DNA of 64,000 nucleotides from Clostridiales bacterium (GCA_902362775.1 CABIXV010000001.1:88520-152519), one strand, 5' to 3'; shown: positions 6,921 to 16,159, counted from the first letter of the stretch. Numbers and translations: made by a program. The notes: a model not told the origin generated them from the sequence alone.

Positions 6921-8906
6921 ATGGCCCAGAAAAATAACAGTTACGGCAACCAATCCATTTCCTCCCTGAAGGGGGCCGACCGGGTGCGTAAACGCCCCAG
7001 TGTTATCTTTGGCTCCGATGGGCTGGAGGGCTGCGAGCACGCCGTTTTTGAGATCATGTCCAACGCCATCGACGAGGCCCGGGAGGGCCACGGCGACCTT
7101 ATCACGGTCACCCGGTTTGAGGACGGCTCGATCCAGGTGGAGGACCAGGGCCGGGGCTGCCCGGTGGACTGGAACGAGACAGAGCAGAAGTTCAACTGGG
7201 AGCTGGTCTTCTGCGAGCTGTATGCCGGCGGCAAATACAACAACCTTGACGGGGACAACTATGAATATTCCCTGGGCCTCAATGGCCTGGGCGCCTGCGC
7301 CACTCAGTACGCCAGCGAATATTTTGACGCTGTCATCTGGCGGGACGGCTTCAAATACACCCTCCACTTTGAAAAGGGGGAAAATATTGGCGGGCTGAAA
7401 AAGGAGCCCACTGACCGGGGCCGGAAGACCGGCTCCACCTTCCGCTGGAAGCCCGACCTGGAGGTGTTCACCGACATCAATGTTCCCGTGGACTACTATC
7501 TGGACACCATGAAGCGTCAGGCGGTGGTCAACGCCGGCGTCACCTTCCGCTTCAAAAACCAGGTGGGCGGCAGGTTCGAGACTACCGACTTCCGATATGA
7601 CAACGGAATCCAGGACTATGTGTCAGAGCTGGTGGGGGAGGATGCACTGACCCAGCCTGTGTTCTGGCAGACGGAGCGAAAAGGCCGGGACCGGGCCGAC
7701 AAGCCGGAGTACAAGGTGAAGCTGTCCGTGTCCTTCTGTTTTTCCAATCGGGTCCAGGTCATCGAGCATTACCACAACTCCTCCTGGCTGGAGTACGGCG
7801 GCTCCCCGGACAAGGCGGTGCGCTCCGCCTTTGTCTCCGCTATCGACGGCTGGCTGAAGGGGCAGAACAAATATACCAAGAGTGAGAGCAAGATCACCTT
7901 TAACGACATCCAGGACGCCCTGGTACTGGTCTCCAATGACTTCTCTACCCAGACCAGCTACGAAAACCAGACCAAGAAAGCTATCAACAACAAATTTGTC
8001 CAGGAGGCCATGACCGACTTTCTCCGGTCCCAGCTGGAGGTCTACTTCATTGAAAACCCTCAGGAGGCCCAGAAGATCGGTGAACAGGTGCTCATCAACA
8101 AGCGGGCCCGAGAGAACGCGGAAAAGACCCGGCTGAACATCAAAAAGAAGCTGACCGGCACCATGGACCTGGCCAACCGAGTACAGAAATTCGTGGACTG
8201 CCGCACCAAGGACATCTCCAAGCGGGAGCTGTATATCGTGGAGGGCGACTCCGCCATGGGCAGCGTCAAGATGAGCCGGGACGCCGAGTATCAGGGGATC
8301 ATGCCGGTCCGGGGCAAGATCCTCAACTGCCTGAAAGCCGACTATGGCAAGATCTTCAAAAGTGAGATTATCACCGACCTGCTGAAGGTGCTGGGCTGCG
8401 GCGTGGAGGTAAAGGACAGGCACGCCAAGGACATGGCGGCCTTTGACCTGTCTGCCCTGCGATGGAACAAGGTCGTCATCTGTACCGATGCCGATGTGGA
8501 TGGCTTCCAGATCAGGACTCTAATCCTTACCATGCTGTACCGCCTCACCCCCACCCTCATCCAGGAGGGGTATGTGTACATCGCTGAATCCCCCCTGTAC
8601 GAGATCACATGTAAGGAAAAGACCTGGTTTGCCTATTCTGACAAGGAGAAAAATGACATTGTGGCCTCTTTGGAGGGGAAAAAGTGCGAAGTCCAGCGTT
8701 CCAAGGGCCTTGGCGAGAACGAGCCTGACATGATGTGGCTGACCACCATGAACCCAGAGACCAGGCGGCTTATCAAGGTCATGCCCGAAGATGTGGAGCG
8801 CACCGCCTATATCTTTGATCTGCTGTTGGGCGACGACCTGGCGGGCCGGAAAAGTCACATTGCGGACAATGGGCATAAATATTTGGAGCTGGCGGATATC
8901 TCCTAA
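6921..8906 (+). CDS. parE: DNA topoisomerase IV subunit B-like ATPase
   Basis: A 661-aa type IIA topoisomerase ATPase subunit that pairs with the ParC-like protein encoded at 11205. The GHKL ATPase shows EIMSNAIDEAREG (Mg2+-binding Asn), DQGRGCPVD and GLNGLGACAT, the last in place of the usual GLHGVG. The TOPRIM domain shows YIVEGDSAMGS, GKILN and TDADVDGFQIRT with the metal-binding acidic residues, and the tail has the QRSKGLGENEPDMMW motif. The ATG at 6921 is preferred over the TTG at 6897; GAGGA lies about 11 bases upstream. It is shorter and more divergent than a canonical GyrB, as in the second topoisomerase pair of many Clostridia. L-serine dehydratase genes follow before parC. Confidence 0.85.
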   Translation: MAQKNNSYGNQSISSLKGADRVRKRPSVIFGSDGLEGCEHAVFEIMSNAIDEAREGHGDLITVTRFEDGSIQVEDQGRGCPVDWNETEQKFNWELVFCELYAGGKYNNLDGDNYEYSLGLNGLGACATQYASEYFDAVIWRDGFKYTLHFEKGENIGGLKKEPTDRGRKTGSTFRWKPDLEVFTDINVPVDYYLDTMKRQAVVNAGVTFRFKNQVGGRFETTDFRYDNGIQDYVSELVGEDALTQPVFWQTERKGRDRADKPEYKVKLSVSFCFSNRVQVIEHYHNSSWLEYGGSPDKAVRSAFVSAIDGWLKGQNKYTKSESKITFNDIQDALVLVSNDFSTQTSYENQTKKAINNKFVQEAMTDFLRSQLEVYFIENPQEAQKIGEQVLINKRARENAEKTRLNIKKKLTGTMDLANRVQKFVDCRTKDISKRELYIVEGDSAMGSVKMSRDAEYQGIMPVRGKILNCLKADYGKIFKSEIITDLLKVLGCGVEVKDRHAKDMAAFDLSALRWNKVVICTDADVDGFQIRTLILTMLYRLTPTLIQEGYVYIAESPLYEITCKEKTWFAYSDKEKNDIVASLEGKKCEVQRSKGLGENEPDMMWLTTMNPETRRLIKVMPEDVERTAYIFDLLLGDDLAGRKSHIADNGHKYLELADIS

Positions 8907-9218
8907 GCCTTTCTGGATATGCGGAGGCGGGCGCAGTATCAGAAAATGAGGCAATCCCATTGAGTGCTGCCATCATTTGTATCTGGCTGCTCCTATTGGG
9001 CATCCTATTATCCAAAGCTGACACCGCTGTTCAAGCACCCTGCTATTTTGAAAAATGGCGGCATATATCTGGCGAAGAACGGCGGATGACACTCCAGAAA
9101 ACCGCCGCCGTCTTTCTAAACGGCTTGGGTATTTTATTCCGGCTCTTTCCGAAACATCTACCCCGCTTCTTATTCTGTTCTGTCTTTCCCACGCCACCTC
9201 ATAGCGGAGGAATCATCT
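8907..9218. other. 312-base gap between parE and sdaAB
   Basis: I see no convincing gene here; the open frame from 8960 has neither ribosome site nor protein-like composition. A possible stem, ACGGCGG (about 9078) with CCGCCGT (about 9104), followed by a weak T-run, could attenuate or end the parE transcript. The AT-richer 30 bases before sdaAB may hold a second promoter, and AGCGGAGGAATC supplies the sdaAB ribosome site. Confidence 0.4.
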
Positions 9219-9893
9219 ATGAACCTGTTTGACATCCTGGGGCCTGTCATGGTGGGCCCCTCCAGCTCCCACACCGCCGGAGCGGTACGCATCGGGCGGA
9301 TGGCACGGTCACTGTTAGGTCAGGAGCCCGTGAGGGCCGAGCTGTTTCTCCACGGCTCCTTCGCCTCTACCGGCGAGGGGCACGGCACCCACCAGGCCCT
9401 CATCGCCGGCCTGCTGGGGCTGTCCCCGGACGACGACCGAGTGCCGGGCAGCTTTGCCTTGGCGGAGGAGCGGGGCCTGTCCTTCACCTTCTCCACCCGG
9501 GACCTCCGGGACGTCCACCCCAACAGCGTCCTGATCCGTCTGGAGGGGGACCAGGGGGGACAACTGGAAGTAGGTGCCTCCTCCCCCGGCGGCGGCCGCA
9601 TCCTGGTGTTCCAGGTGGACGGGCTGGACACCTCCTTTACCGGGGCCCTGCCTACCCTGGTGGTCCACAACTCCGACCAGCCCGGCTGCGTCAGCCAAGT
9701 CACCGGAGCGCTGGCACAGCGGGGCATCAACGTGGCCACCCTTCAGCTCAACCGGGGTGGGCGGGGTGGCAGCGCAGTCATGGTCATCGAATGCGACCAG
9801 CCCATTCCTAAGGAGGCTGCCCAGGCGGTCCGCGCGCTGCCCGGTATCTTGCGGGTCACCCGATATACGCCTGAGTCGGAGGAACGTCAATGA
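9219..9893 (+). CDS. sdaAB: L-serine dehydratase, beta subunit
   Basis: Beta subunit (224 aa) of the iron-sulphur L-serine deaminase that converts serine to pyruvate and ammonia. The start MNLFDILGPVMVGPSSSHTA is the family signature. The C-terminal part (about residues 145-220; LVVHNSDQPGCVSQVTGAL) is an ACT domain. It has the usual length for a two-subunit enzyme. The stop overlaps the start of sdaAA by four bases (ATGA), so the two subunits are translationally coupled. The pair is placed between the two topoisomerase subunit genes. A serine symporter (sstT) lies 6 kb downstream, fitting a serine-fermenting lifestyle. Confidence 0.95.
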   Translation: MNLFDILGPVMVGPSSSHTAGAVRIGRMARSLLGQEPVRAELFLHGSFASTGEGHGTHQALIAGLLGLSPDDDRVPGSFALAEERGLSFTFSTRDLRDVHPNSVLIRLEGDQGGQLEVGASSPGGGRILVFQVDGLDTSFTGALPTLVVHNSDQPGCVSQVTGALAQRGINVATLQLNRGGRGGSAVMVIECDQPIPKEAAQAVRALPGILRVTRYTPESEERQ

Positions 9894-10768
9894 TCGAGTT
9901 TACTTCTATCCAACAGATGCTGGAGGAAACCAGTTCCTCCGGTCTTCCTCTCTGGGACGCAATCCGTCAGGCAGACTGTCAGCGTCAGGGCATCTCCCCA
10001 CAACAGTCCTGGGACAAAATGGCCGCCATGCTTCAGGCCATGGAGGACGCGGACAGAAGCTATCAGGAAACGGACCGCTCCCACAGCGGACTGTCCGGCG
10101 GCGACGGGGGCAAAATGGCCCGCTATATTCGGGCAGGCAAACCCCTCTGCGGCCCCTTCCTGTCTGATGTGATGGCCGGAGCCCTGCGTATGGGGGAGTG
10201 CAACGCCTGTATGAAGCGCATCGTGGCCGCCCCCACCGCCGGGGCATGCGGGGTACTTCCCGCTGTCCTGCTCCCCTATGCCAGACAGTTTCAAGCGGGA
10301 GCGGACAGGCTGGTAGAGTCTCTGTATGTGGCCTCCGGCTTTGGCATGGTCATCGCCACCCGGGCCTCCATCTCCGGGGCGGAGGGCGGCTGTCAGGCAG
10401 AAATCGGTTCCGCGGCCGCCATGGCCGCCCCCGCTCTGGTCCACCTTCAGGGCGGGACCCCGGAGCAGATGGCAAACGCCTGCGCCATGGCGGTGAAGAA
10501 CCTGCTGGGACTGGTATGTGATCCGGTGGGCGGGCTGGTGGAGGTCCCTTGTGTTAAGCGCAACGTCATCGGGGCTATGGACGCCCTGTCTGCCGCCCAG
10601 ATGGCCCTGGCGGGTATTGAGAGCCGGGTGCCTCCCGACCAAGTGCTGGACGCTATGCGTGAGGTGGGCCAGTCCCTCCCACACACCCTGCGGGAAACAG
10701 GCAAAGGCGGTCTAGCCGCCACCCCCTTTGGCTTGAGATACACGCCAAAGGAGGTAGATAAACGATGA
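9890..10768 (+). CDS. sdaAA: L-serine dehydratase, alpha subunit (Fe-S)
   Basis: Catalytic alpha subunit (292 aa) of L-serine dehydratase, a cytosolic oxygen-labile [4Fe-4S] enzyme. It shows family segments SHSGLSGGDGGKM, AAPTAGACGVLPA, GAEGGCQAEIGSAAAM, AMAVKNLLGLVCDPVGGLVEVPC and a final KGGLAATP. The cysteines of AGACG, GGCQAE, LVCDPV and EVPC include the expected cluster ligands. It overlaps sdaAB by four bases upstream and the following small membrane-protein gene by four bases downstream, so all three are read as one unit. Confidence 0.95.
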   Translation: MIEFTSIQQMLEETSSSGLPLWDAIRQADCQRQGISPQQSWDKMAAMLQAMEDADRSYQETDRSHSGLSGGDGGKMARYIRAGKPLCGPFLSDVMAGALRMGECNACMKRIVAAPTAGACGVLPAVLLPYARQFQAGADRLVESLYVASGFGMVIATRASISGAEGGCQAEIGSAAAMAAPALVHLQGGTPEQMANACAMAVKNLLGLVCDPVGGLVEVPCVKRNVIGAMDALSAAQMALAGIESRVPPDQVLDAMREVGQSLPHTLRETGKGGLAATPFGLRYTPKEVDKR

Positions 10769-11193
10769 ACCGTTCGTCCCACTTCCTGGTCGTCGCTCTG
10801 GCCGCCGGGCTCTTTCCTTTTCTCGTTTTCTGGGACGGGTTTCCCATGCTGCCTGTCCTGGACGGCTGTATCACAGCTGCTTCCGCTCTGCTTGGTCACC
10901 ACTGCCTAGTTTCACAGCGCCTCCCCGCCACCCAGGCTGCCCAAGCTGTGCCCGAGGATATACGGCGGCGCTGGTGCCGGGTACTTGGCATCCTGTTTCT
11001 GACCAACGCTGCCCTGGCCCCCCTGGGGTTTCTTCTGTGGAACATCCTTCGGTTTGATCAGGATCTTATTCTATTGGCTCAAATTTTAGGCTTTTTTCTC
11101 CTCTGTCTGGCCAGCCTGATCCCAGTGCGGCAGGCGGCCGGGAAGCGTTCCAGCTCCCAATCACAATATCCTCTTAACAAGAGTGTAAGATAG
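10765..11193 (+). CDS. Small membrane protein coupled to sdaAA
   Basis: A 142-aa protein with four hydrophobic stretches (about residues 7-23, 27-43, 73-92 and 98-118), separated by a charged loop around 55-70 (PEDIRRRWCRV) and followed by a basic C-terminal tail. It begins within the sdaAA stop (ATGA) and ends 11 bases before parC, so it is translated with the serine dehydratase. I recognise no family. A role in serine uptake or as a membrane partner of the dehydratase is conceivable from context only. Confidence 0.7.
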   Translation: MNRSSHFLVVALAAGLFPFLVFWDGFPMLPVLDGCITAASALLGHHCLVSQRLPATQAAQAVPEDIRRRWCRVLGILFLTNAALAPLGFLLWNILRFDQDLILLAQILGFFLLCLASLIPVRQAAGKRSSSQSQYPLNKSVR

Positions 11194-11204
11194 GACTGAT
11201 ACCA

Positions 11205-13448
11205 ATGGCGAAAAAGAAAGTCCCCGATGAGGGGGCAAAAAAAGTAAATAATCCCAACGTCATGGGTCTGCGGGCCGAGGTGTTGGAACAGCCCATCACT
11301 CAGACTTTGGAAGTCAACTATATGCCCTACGCCATGTCTGTCATCGTATCCCGTGCCATCCCGGAGATCGACGGCTTCAAGCCCTCCCACCGGAAGCTAC
11401 TGTACACCATGTACCAGATGCATCTGCTGGGCGGCGCCCGGACCAAGAGCGCCAACGTGGTGGGGCAGACGATGAAGTTGAATCCCCACGGGGATGCGGC
11501 CATCTATGACACCATGGTCCGCCTATCCAGGGGCTATGGAGCCCTGCTCCACCCCCTGGTGGACAGCAAGGGCAACTTCGGCAAGGTCTACTCCCGGGAT
11601 ATGGCCTGGGCCGCCAGCCGGTATACCGAGGTGCGGCTGGACCCCATCTGCGCCGAGCTGTTCCGGGACATTGACCAGGACACCGTGGATTTTGTGGACA
11701 ACTATGACGGGAAGCTGAAGGAGCCCACCCTGCTCCCCACTACCTTCCCCAACGTGCTGGTTTCCGCCAACCAGGGCATCGCCGTGGGTATGGCCTCCAA
11801 CCTGTGCGGCTTCAATCTGGGCGAGGTGTGCGACACCACCATCGCCTTTTTGAAAAACCCGGACCACGACATCATGTCCACCCTGAAAGCCCCTGACCTG
11901 CCTACGGGGGGTGAGCTGCTCTATGACGAGGCGGCTCTGGGCGAGATCTACCGCACTGGCCGGGGCTCCTTTAAGGTGAGGTCCAAATGGCGCTATAACA
12001 AGGCGGAGAACCTGATCGAAATTTACGAAATTCCCTACTCCACCACCTCAGAGGCCATCATGGACAAGGTCACCGAGCTGGTCAAGGCCGGTAAGGTGAA
12101 GGAAATCGCCGATATGCGGGACGAAACCGACCTGTCCGGACTAAAGCTGACTATCGATTTAAAGCGGGGAGCTGATCCGGACAAGCTGATGGCCAAGCTG
12201 TTCCGCTTCACCCCCCTGCTGGACAGCCAGTCCTGCAACTTCAATATCCTCATCGCCGGGATGCCACGGGTCATGGGGGTGCGGGAGATCCTGGAGGAGT
12301 GGACCGCCTGGCGCATGGACTCGGTCCGCCGTCGTGTATACTACGCCATGAACAAGAAAAAGGAGAAGCTGCATCTGTTGAAGGGTCTGCGGCGTATCCT
12401 TTTGGATATCGACCGGGCTATTCAGATCATCCGGGACACCGAGGAGGACGCAGAGGTCGTCCCAAACCTGATGATCGGCTTTGGCATCGACCAGGTACAG
12501 GCGGAGTATGTGGCCGATATCCGTCTGCGTAACATCAACAAGGAGTACATCCTCAAACGCACCCAGGAGGTGGACACACTCTCTGACGAGATCGCCGACC
12601 TGGAGGACACTGTCAACTCCCCCAAGCGGATCCAGACTCTCATCATTGGGGAGCTGGAGGAGGTAAAGAAAAAGTACGCTGTCCCTCGGCGGACCGACAT
12701 CGTCTTTGACCATGAGGCAGATGAGGTGATGGCGGTGGAGGAGGAGATCCCTGACTACCCCGTCCACCTGTTCTTCTCTCAGGAGGGCTATCTGAAGAAG
12801 ATCACTCCCCAGTCCCTGCGGATGTCCAGCGAGCAGAAATACAAGGAAGGGGACGGCCCATATCTCCAATGGGAGGCCTCCAACCGGGACGAGCTGCTGG
12901 TCTTTACTGACCGGCAGCAGTGCTACAAGACCCGCCTGTCCGACTTTGATGACACCAAGGCCAGCGTGTTAGGGGACTATCTTCCCACCAAGCTGGGGAT
13001 GGACCCGGAGGAGCGGGCAGTCTGGGCCTGTATTCCAGGGGACTACTCCGGCCAGCTACTGTTCTTCTTCGACAACGGCAAGGCCGCGCGGGTGGAGCTG
13101 TCCGCCTATCAAACTCAGACCCGCCGCAAGAAGCTCACAGGCGCCTATTCCGACAAGGCCCCCCTGGTGGCTGCCTTCCTGCTCATCGAGGACTTTGAGG
13201 CGGCGGTGATCTCCACCGAGGGGCGGTGTGTGGTCTTCCACACCGCCAGCCTAAACCCCAAGACCACCAGGAGCACCCAGGGTGTCAATGTCATGACGTT
13301 GAAGCCCAAATACCGGGTGGAGAAAGTGCTGCCGCTGGATCGCACTGCCATCGTCAATGCCGCCCGGTATCGTGCCCGCTCCCTGCCTGTCTCCGGCGCC
13401 TTGCTCAAGGAGGAGGACCGGGGCGAGGAGCAGTTGACGCTGCTGTGA
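11205..13448 (+). CDS. parC: DNA topoisomerase IV subunit A-like protein
   Basis: Breakage-reunion subunit (747 aa) of a type IIA topoisomerase, partner of the ParE-like protein at 6921. The N-terminal domain shows AIPEIDGFKPSHRKLLY, the quinolone-region motif NPHGDAAIYDTMVR and the catalytic tyrosine in AASRYTEVRL (Tyr140). A coiled coil follows at about 360-470, then a C-terminal domain of about 240 residues with beta-strand repeats resembling the DNA-wrapping pinwheel. The position matching GyrA Ser83 is Ala98; the acidic residue matching Asp87 is kept (Asp102). It lies 11 bases after the small membrane-protein gene, so it is in the same transcript as sdaAB-sdaAA. Confidence 0.88.
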   Translation: MAKKKVPDEGAKKVNNPNVMGLRAEVLEQPITQTLEVNYMPYAMSVIVSRAIPEIDGFKPSHRKLLYTMYQMHLLGGARTKSANVVGQTMKLNPHGDAAIYDTMVRLSRGYGALLHPLVDSKGNFGKVYSRDMAWAASRYTEVRLDPICAELFRDIDQDTVDFVDNYDGKLKEPTLLPTTFPNVLVSANQGIAVGMASNLCGFNLGEVCDTTIAFLKNPDHDIMSTLKAPDLPTGGELLYDEAALGEIYRTGRGSFKVRSKWRYNKAENLIEIYEIPYSTTSEAIMDKVTELVKAGKVKEIADMRDETDLSGLKLTIDLKRGADPDKLMAKLFRFTPLLDSQSCNFNILIAGMPRVMGVREILEEWTAWRMDSVRRRVYYAMNKKKEKLHLLKGLRRILLDIDRAIQIIRDTEEDAEVVPNLMIGFGIDQVQAEYVADIRLRNINKEYILKRTQEVDTLSDEIADLEDTVNSPKRIQTLIIGELEEVKKKYAVPRRTDIVFDHEADEVMAVEEEIPDYPVHLFFSQEGYLKKITPQSLRMSSEQKYKEGDGPYLQWEASNRDELLVFTDRQQCYKTRLSDFDDTKASVLGDYLPTKLGMDPEERAVWACIPGDYSGQLLFFFDNGKAARVELSAYQTQTRRKKLTGAYSDKAPLVAAFLLIEDFEAAVISTEGRCVVFHTASLNPKTTRSTQGVNVMTLKPKYRVEKVLPLDRTAIVNAARYRARSLPVSGALLKEEDRGEEQLTLL

Positions 13449-13481
13449 TCCAGCTCATCTGAATCCAAACGAGGTATCTGA

Positions 13482-14354
13482 ATGGGTAAAAAAGGACTTG
13501 GTTCCGCGATAAAAAGCTGTTTCTGGATCGTCGCTGCCTCCGCCATTTTCTCTTTTGGCTTCAATTGGTGCTATGTCCCCAACCAAATCAGTCTAGGCGG
13601 CATCACTGGTCTCGGCCAGATCATCAACGCTGCAGTCCCGGCTATCCCAATCGGTATTGCGGTCATAGCGCTGAACATCCCCCTGTTTCTTCTGAGCTGG
13701 AAGTACCTGGGCGGCCGTCTGTTGCTGTCCTCTCTCTTCGCCATGGCCGCCACCTCCCTGGGCGTGGACATCGTGGCTGCTATCCACTCATTCCAGCCCA
13801 TGGACCCTATGTTGGCCAGTGTCTTCGGCGGTGTCCTAATAGGCCTGTCCCTAGGCATCATTCTGCTCCAGGGGGCCACCACTGGAGGCACGGACCTGAT
13901 TGCCCGGCTCTTGAAGCTGCCCTTCGGTCACCTGCCCATGGGTCGGCTGCTGATGGCGGTGGACCTGGCAGTCATCGCGGCGGTGGCTCTGGCCTTCCAC
14001 AGCCTGAACAGCGCCCTGTATGGCATCATCTCCCTCTACCTGTCTACCGTAGTAATCGACAAGGTACTCTATGGCATGGACAGCGCCAAGGTCGCCTATA
14101 TCATTACTGAAAAGTCCAGCCCCGTATTGGACGGTCTCGTCCACCAGCTGGAGCGCGGGGTGACCGTCCTCCATGGTCAGGGAGCATGGAGCGGCGAGGA
14201 GAAGCAGGTACTCATGTGTGCCTTCAAGCAGCGGCAGATCGTGGCCATCAAACAGACGGTAAAGGAGCTGGACCCCGAAGCCTTCCTGATCGTCTGTGAT
14301 GCCCATGAGGTCCTGGGCCACGGCTTCCGGCTCTATCATCCAAATGAAATATAG
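13482..14354 (+). CDS. YitT family membrane protein
   Basis: A 290-aa YitT/DUF161 protein: five to six membrane segments in the first 190 residues (SFGFNWCYVPNQISLGG is a typical first-loop motif), then a soluble C-terminal DUF2179 domain from about 205 (VAYIITEKSS, VTVLHGQGAWSGEEKQVL). The substrate of this family is not established. It follows parC by 33 bases and may be a tail gene of the same operon or start a new one with the LUD-domain gene, which begins 20 bases later. Confidence 0.85.
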   Translation: MGKKGLGSAIKSCFWIVAASAIFSFGFNWCYVPNQISLGGITGLGQIINAAVPAIPIGIAVIALNIPLFLLSWKYLGGRLLLSSLFAMAATSLGVDIVAAIHSFQPMDPMLASVFGGVLIGLSLGIILLQGATTGGTDLIARLLKLPFGHLPMGRLLMAVDLAVIAAVALAFHSLNSALYGIISLYLSTVVIDKVLYGMDSAKVAYIITEKSSPVLDGLVHQLERGVTVLHGQGAWSGEEKQVLMCAFKQRQIVAIKQTVKELDPEAFLIVCDAHEVLGHGFRLYHPNEI

Positions 14355-14374
14355 AAAAAGGAAGGAATACTGCG

Positions 14375-14965
14375 ATGACAGATTTAAAAAAGCTGACCGC
14401 GAATTTGGAAAAAAAGGGCTACATCGTCCGGTACTTTGATACCCCACAAGAGGCGGCCGACTATCTGGACAGCAGGATCAACGGCAAGACAGTGGCCTTT
14501 GGCGGCTCCATGACATTGAAAAGCATGGAGCTATACCCCAAGCTGTCCTCTCATAACCAAGTTGTCTGGCACTGGGAGGGGGGCGACCTGACGGACGCCA
14601 TGTCCACCCAGGTGTACCTCACCTCTGTCAACGCGGTGGCAGAAACCGGGGAGCTCATCAACATTGACGGAAACGGGAACCGGGTAGCCTCTACCGCCTT
14701 TGGACACCAGGAGGTCTACTTTGTGGCAGGGACCAATAAGATCGCCCCTGATTTGGACTCCGCTCTGTGGCGGGCTAGGAATGTAGCGGCCCCCAAGAGG
14801 GCACAGAGTATGGGCAGAAGGACCCCATGCGCGGTGAAGGCCGACCGCTGCTATGATTGCCAGAGCCCGGATCGAATCTGCCGGGTCCTCACTGTCCTGT
14901 GGGCGCCGCCCCTAAACCATCCCCATATGGAGGTCATACTGATCGGCCAGGAGCTCGGTATGTAA
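14375..14965 (+). CDS. LUD-domain (LutC/YkgG-like, DUF162) protein
   Basis: A 196-aa LUD-domain protein of the group annotated as lactate utilisation proteins. Typical segments are TVAFGGSMTLKSM, an NGNRVAS loop, a GTNKIAPDLDSALWRARNVA stretch with the phosphate-binding-like surface, and KADRCYDCQSPDRICR near the C-terminus with conserved cysteines. No LutA or LutB partner lies nearby, so a lactate role is not supported by context; stand-alone copies of this kind are common in Clostridia. The AAGGAAGGA box precedes the ATG well. Confidence 0.85.
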   Translation: MTDLKKLTANLEKKGYIVRYFDTPQEAADYLDSRINGKTVAFGGSMTLKSMELYPKLSSHNQVVWHWEGGDLTDAMSTQVYLTSVNAVAETGELINIDGNGNRVASTAFGHQEVYFVAGTNKIAPDLDSALWRARNVAAPKRAQSMGRRTPCAVKADRCYDCQSPDRICRVLTVLWAPPLNHPHMEVILIGQELGM

Positions 14966-14995
14966 AACCGGCCGCCAAAGAAAGGCTGTGTACTG

Positions 14996-16075
14996 ATGAA
15001 GCAACGATCTCTGGCCTGTCTGGCCATCTCTGCCGCCCTGCTGTTGTCCGGGTGCTCCTCCATGCTGGACCGGGAGTATCTGGACATCACGACCCACAAC
15101 GCGGCTCCTACCACAGAAGGGGATACCTCCATTCTACGGGCGGACAGCTATCAGGAGCTGGTCAATGTGCTCATCTACATGGTCAGCACCGGGGCGGAGA
15201 ACGGCACCATCCGTCTGTATATCGACTCTGAGGATGTGGCCAAGGACCTGGAGGATGCCTGCCGTGAGGTGGTCCAGGAGGACCCCTTGGGTGCCTATGC
15301 CGTGGAGTACATCAAACACAGCGTGGACTCTATCGTCACCTACTCCGAGGCCCAGGTCCAGATCATCTATCGCCGTACCAGAGAACAGGTGGCCTCCATC
15401 GTTTCGGCCACCGGGGCTGCCGCCATCCGTGGCGAACTGGAGGAGAGTCTGGCGTCCTTCGCTCCAGAATCTGTGCTTCGCCTTAGCTATTTTGACGGAG
15501 ATGAGGCCTACATTTTGGATCTGGTCCGGGAAGCCTATTTTGCTACGCCGGCTACCGCCCTGGATCTCCCTGAGGCCACGGTGGCCTTCTATCCAGACAG
15601 CGGCAGTCAGCGCGTGGTGGAGATCAGCCTGCACTACCACCTGGACGAGCAGGAGCTGGTTCACCGCAGGGAAGTTCTAGACCAGACCGTTCAAAAAATG
15701 ACGGCGATTCTCCAATCTCAGTTCTTCACTACGGAGGAATTACTCCCTGCAGCCGCCCAGGCCATCCATGCCGCCGGCGGATATGATCCAGAGGGTGGGT
15801 CCACCGCCTACCATGCCCTGCTGGAGAGGGGGGCCGACGACCAGGGGCTCGCCCTGGCGGCAGCTATGGTCTATAACCGGCTGGATATTTCCTGTCAGGT
15901 GATTGAGGGCTCGTTGGACGGTGCCCCCCATTTTTGGAATGTCATTCAACTCCCGGAGAGCCAGTACCACCTGGACCTGTCCCAATATGGCGAACACGGC
16001 TTCTCCCTGTTCTCCAGCGCGGAGATGGAGCAAAGGGGATATCTCTGGGACCCAGAGGATATTCTGCCGCGCTGA
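14996..16075 (+). CDS. Lipoprotein with degenerate transglutaminase-like domain
   Basis: A 359-aa exported lipoprotein: signal peptide with lipobox LLLSGC (Cys20). Residues of about 45-240 form alternating strands and helices of unknown family. The C-terminal 100 residues resemble a transglutaminase/protease-like core: QGLALAAAMVYNRLDI corresponds to the nucleophile helix, PHFWNVI to the His strand (His312) and YHLDLS to the Asp strand (Asp327). The usual nucleophile Cys before QG is Asp282, so the domain is probably a non-catalytic, binding version. It is the last gene before the tRNA promoter and starts 30 bases after the LUD gene. Confidence 0.7.
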   Translation: MKQRSLACLAISAALLLSGCSSMLDREYLDITTHNAAPTTEGDTSILRADSYQELVNVLIYMVSTGAENGTIRLYIDSEDVAKDLEDACREVVQEDPLGAYAVEYIKHSVDSIVTYSEAQVQIIYRRTREQVASIVSATGAAAIRGELEESLASFAPESVLRLSYFDGDEAYILDLVREAYFATPATALDLPEATVAFYPDSGSQRVVEISLHYHLDEQELVHRREVLDQTVQKMTAILQSQFFTTEELLPAAAQAIHAAGGYDPEGGSTAYHALLERGADDQGLALAAAMVYNRLDISCQVIEGSLDGAPHFWNVIQLPESQYHLDLSQYGEHGFSLFSSAEMEQRGYLWDPEDILPR

Positions 16076-16118
16076 GGGTCCCCCCATTGAAAGATTTTTC
16101 AAAATTTAAATTTTGGGG

Positions 16119-16146
16119 TTGACATCGCTCTGTTTTCTGTTATAAT
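16119..16146 (+). promoter_or_regulatory. Promoter of tRNA-Gly
   Basis: A perfect TTGACA (16119-16124), a 16-base spacer and a perfect TATAAT (16141-16146) lie 13 bases before the tRNA 5' end, as expected for a strong stable-RNA promoter. Confidence 0.85.
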
Positions 16147-16159
16147 ACCATTTGTCGCT

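Noticed and set aside
8960..9232. Short plus-strand frame between parE and sdaAB
   Set aside because: No ribosome site, overlaps the sdaAB start, and the composition is not protein-like.
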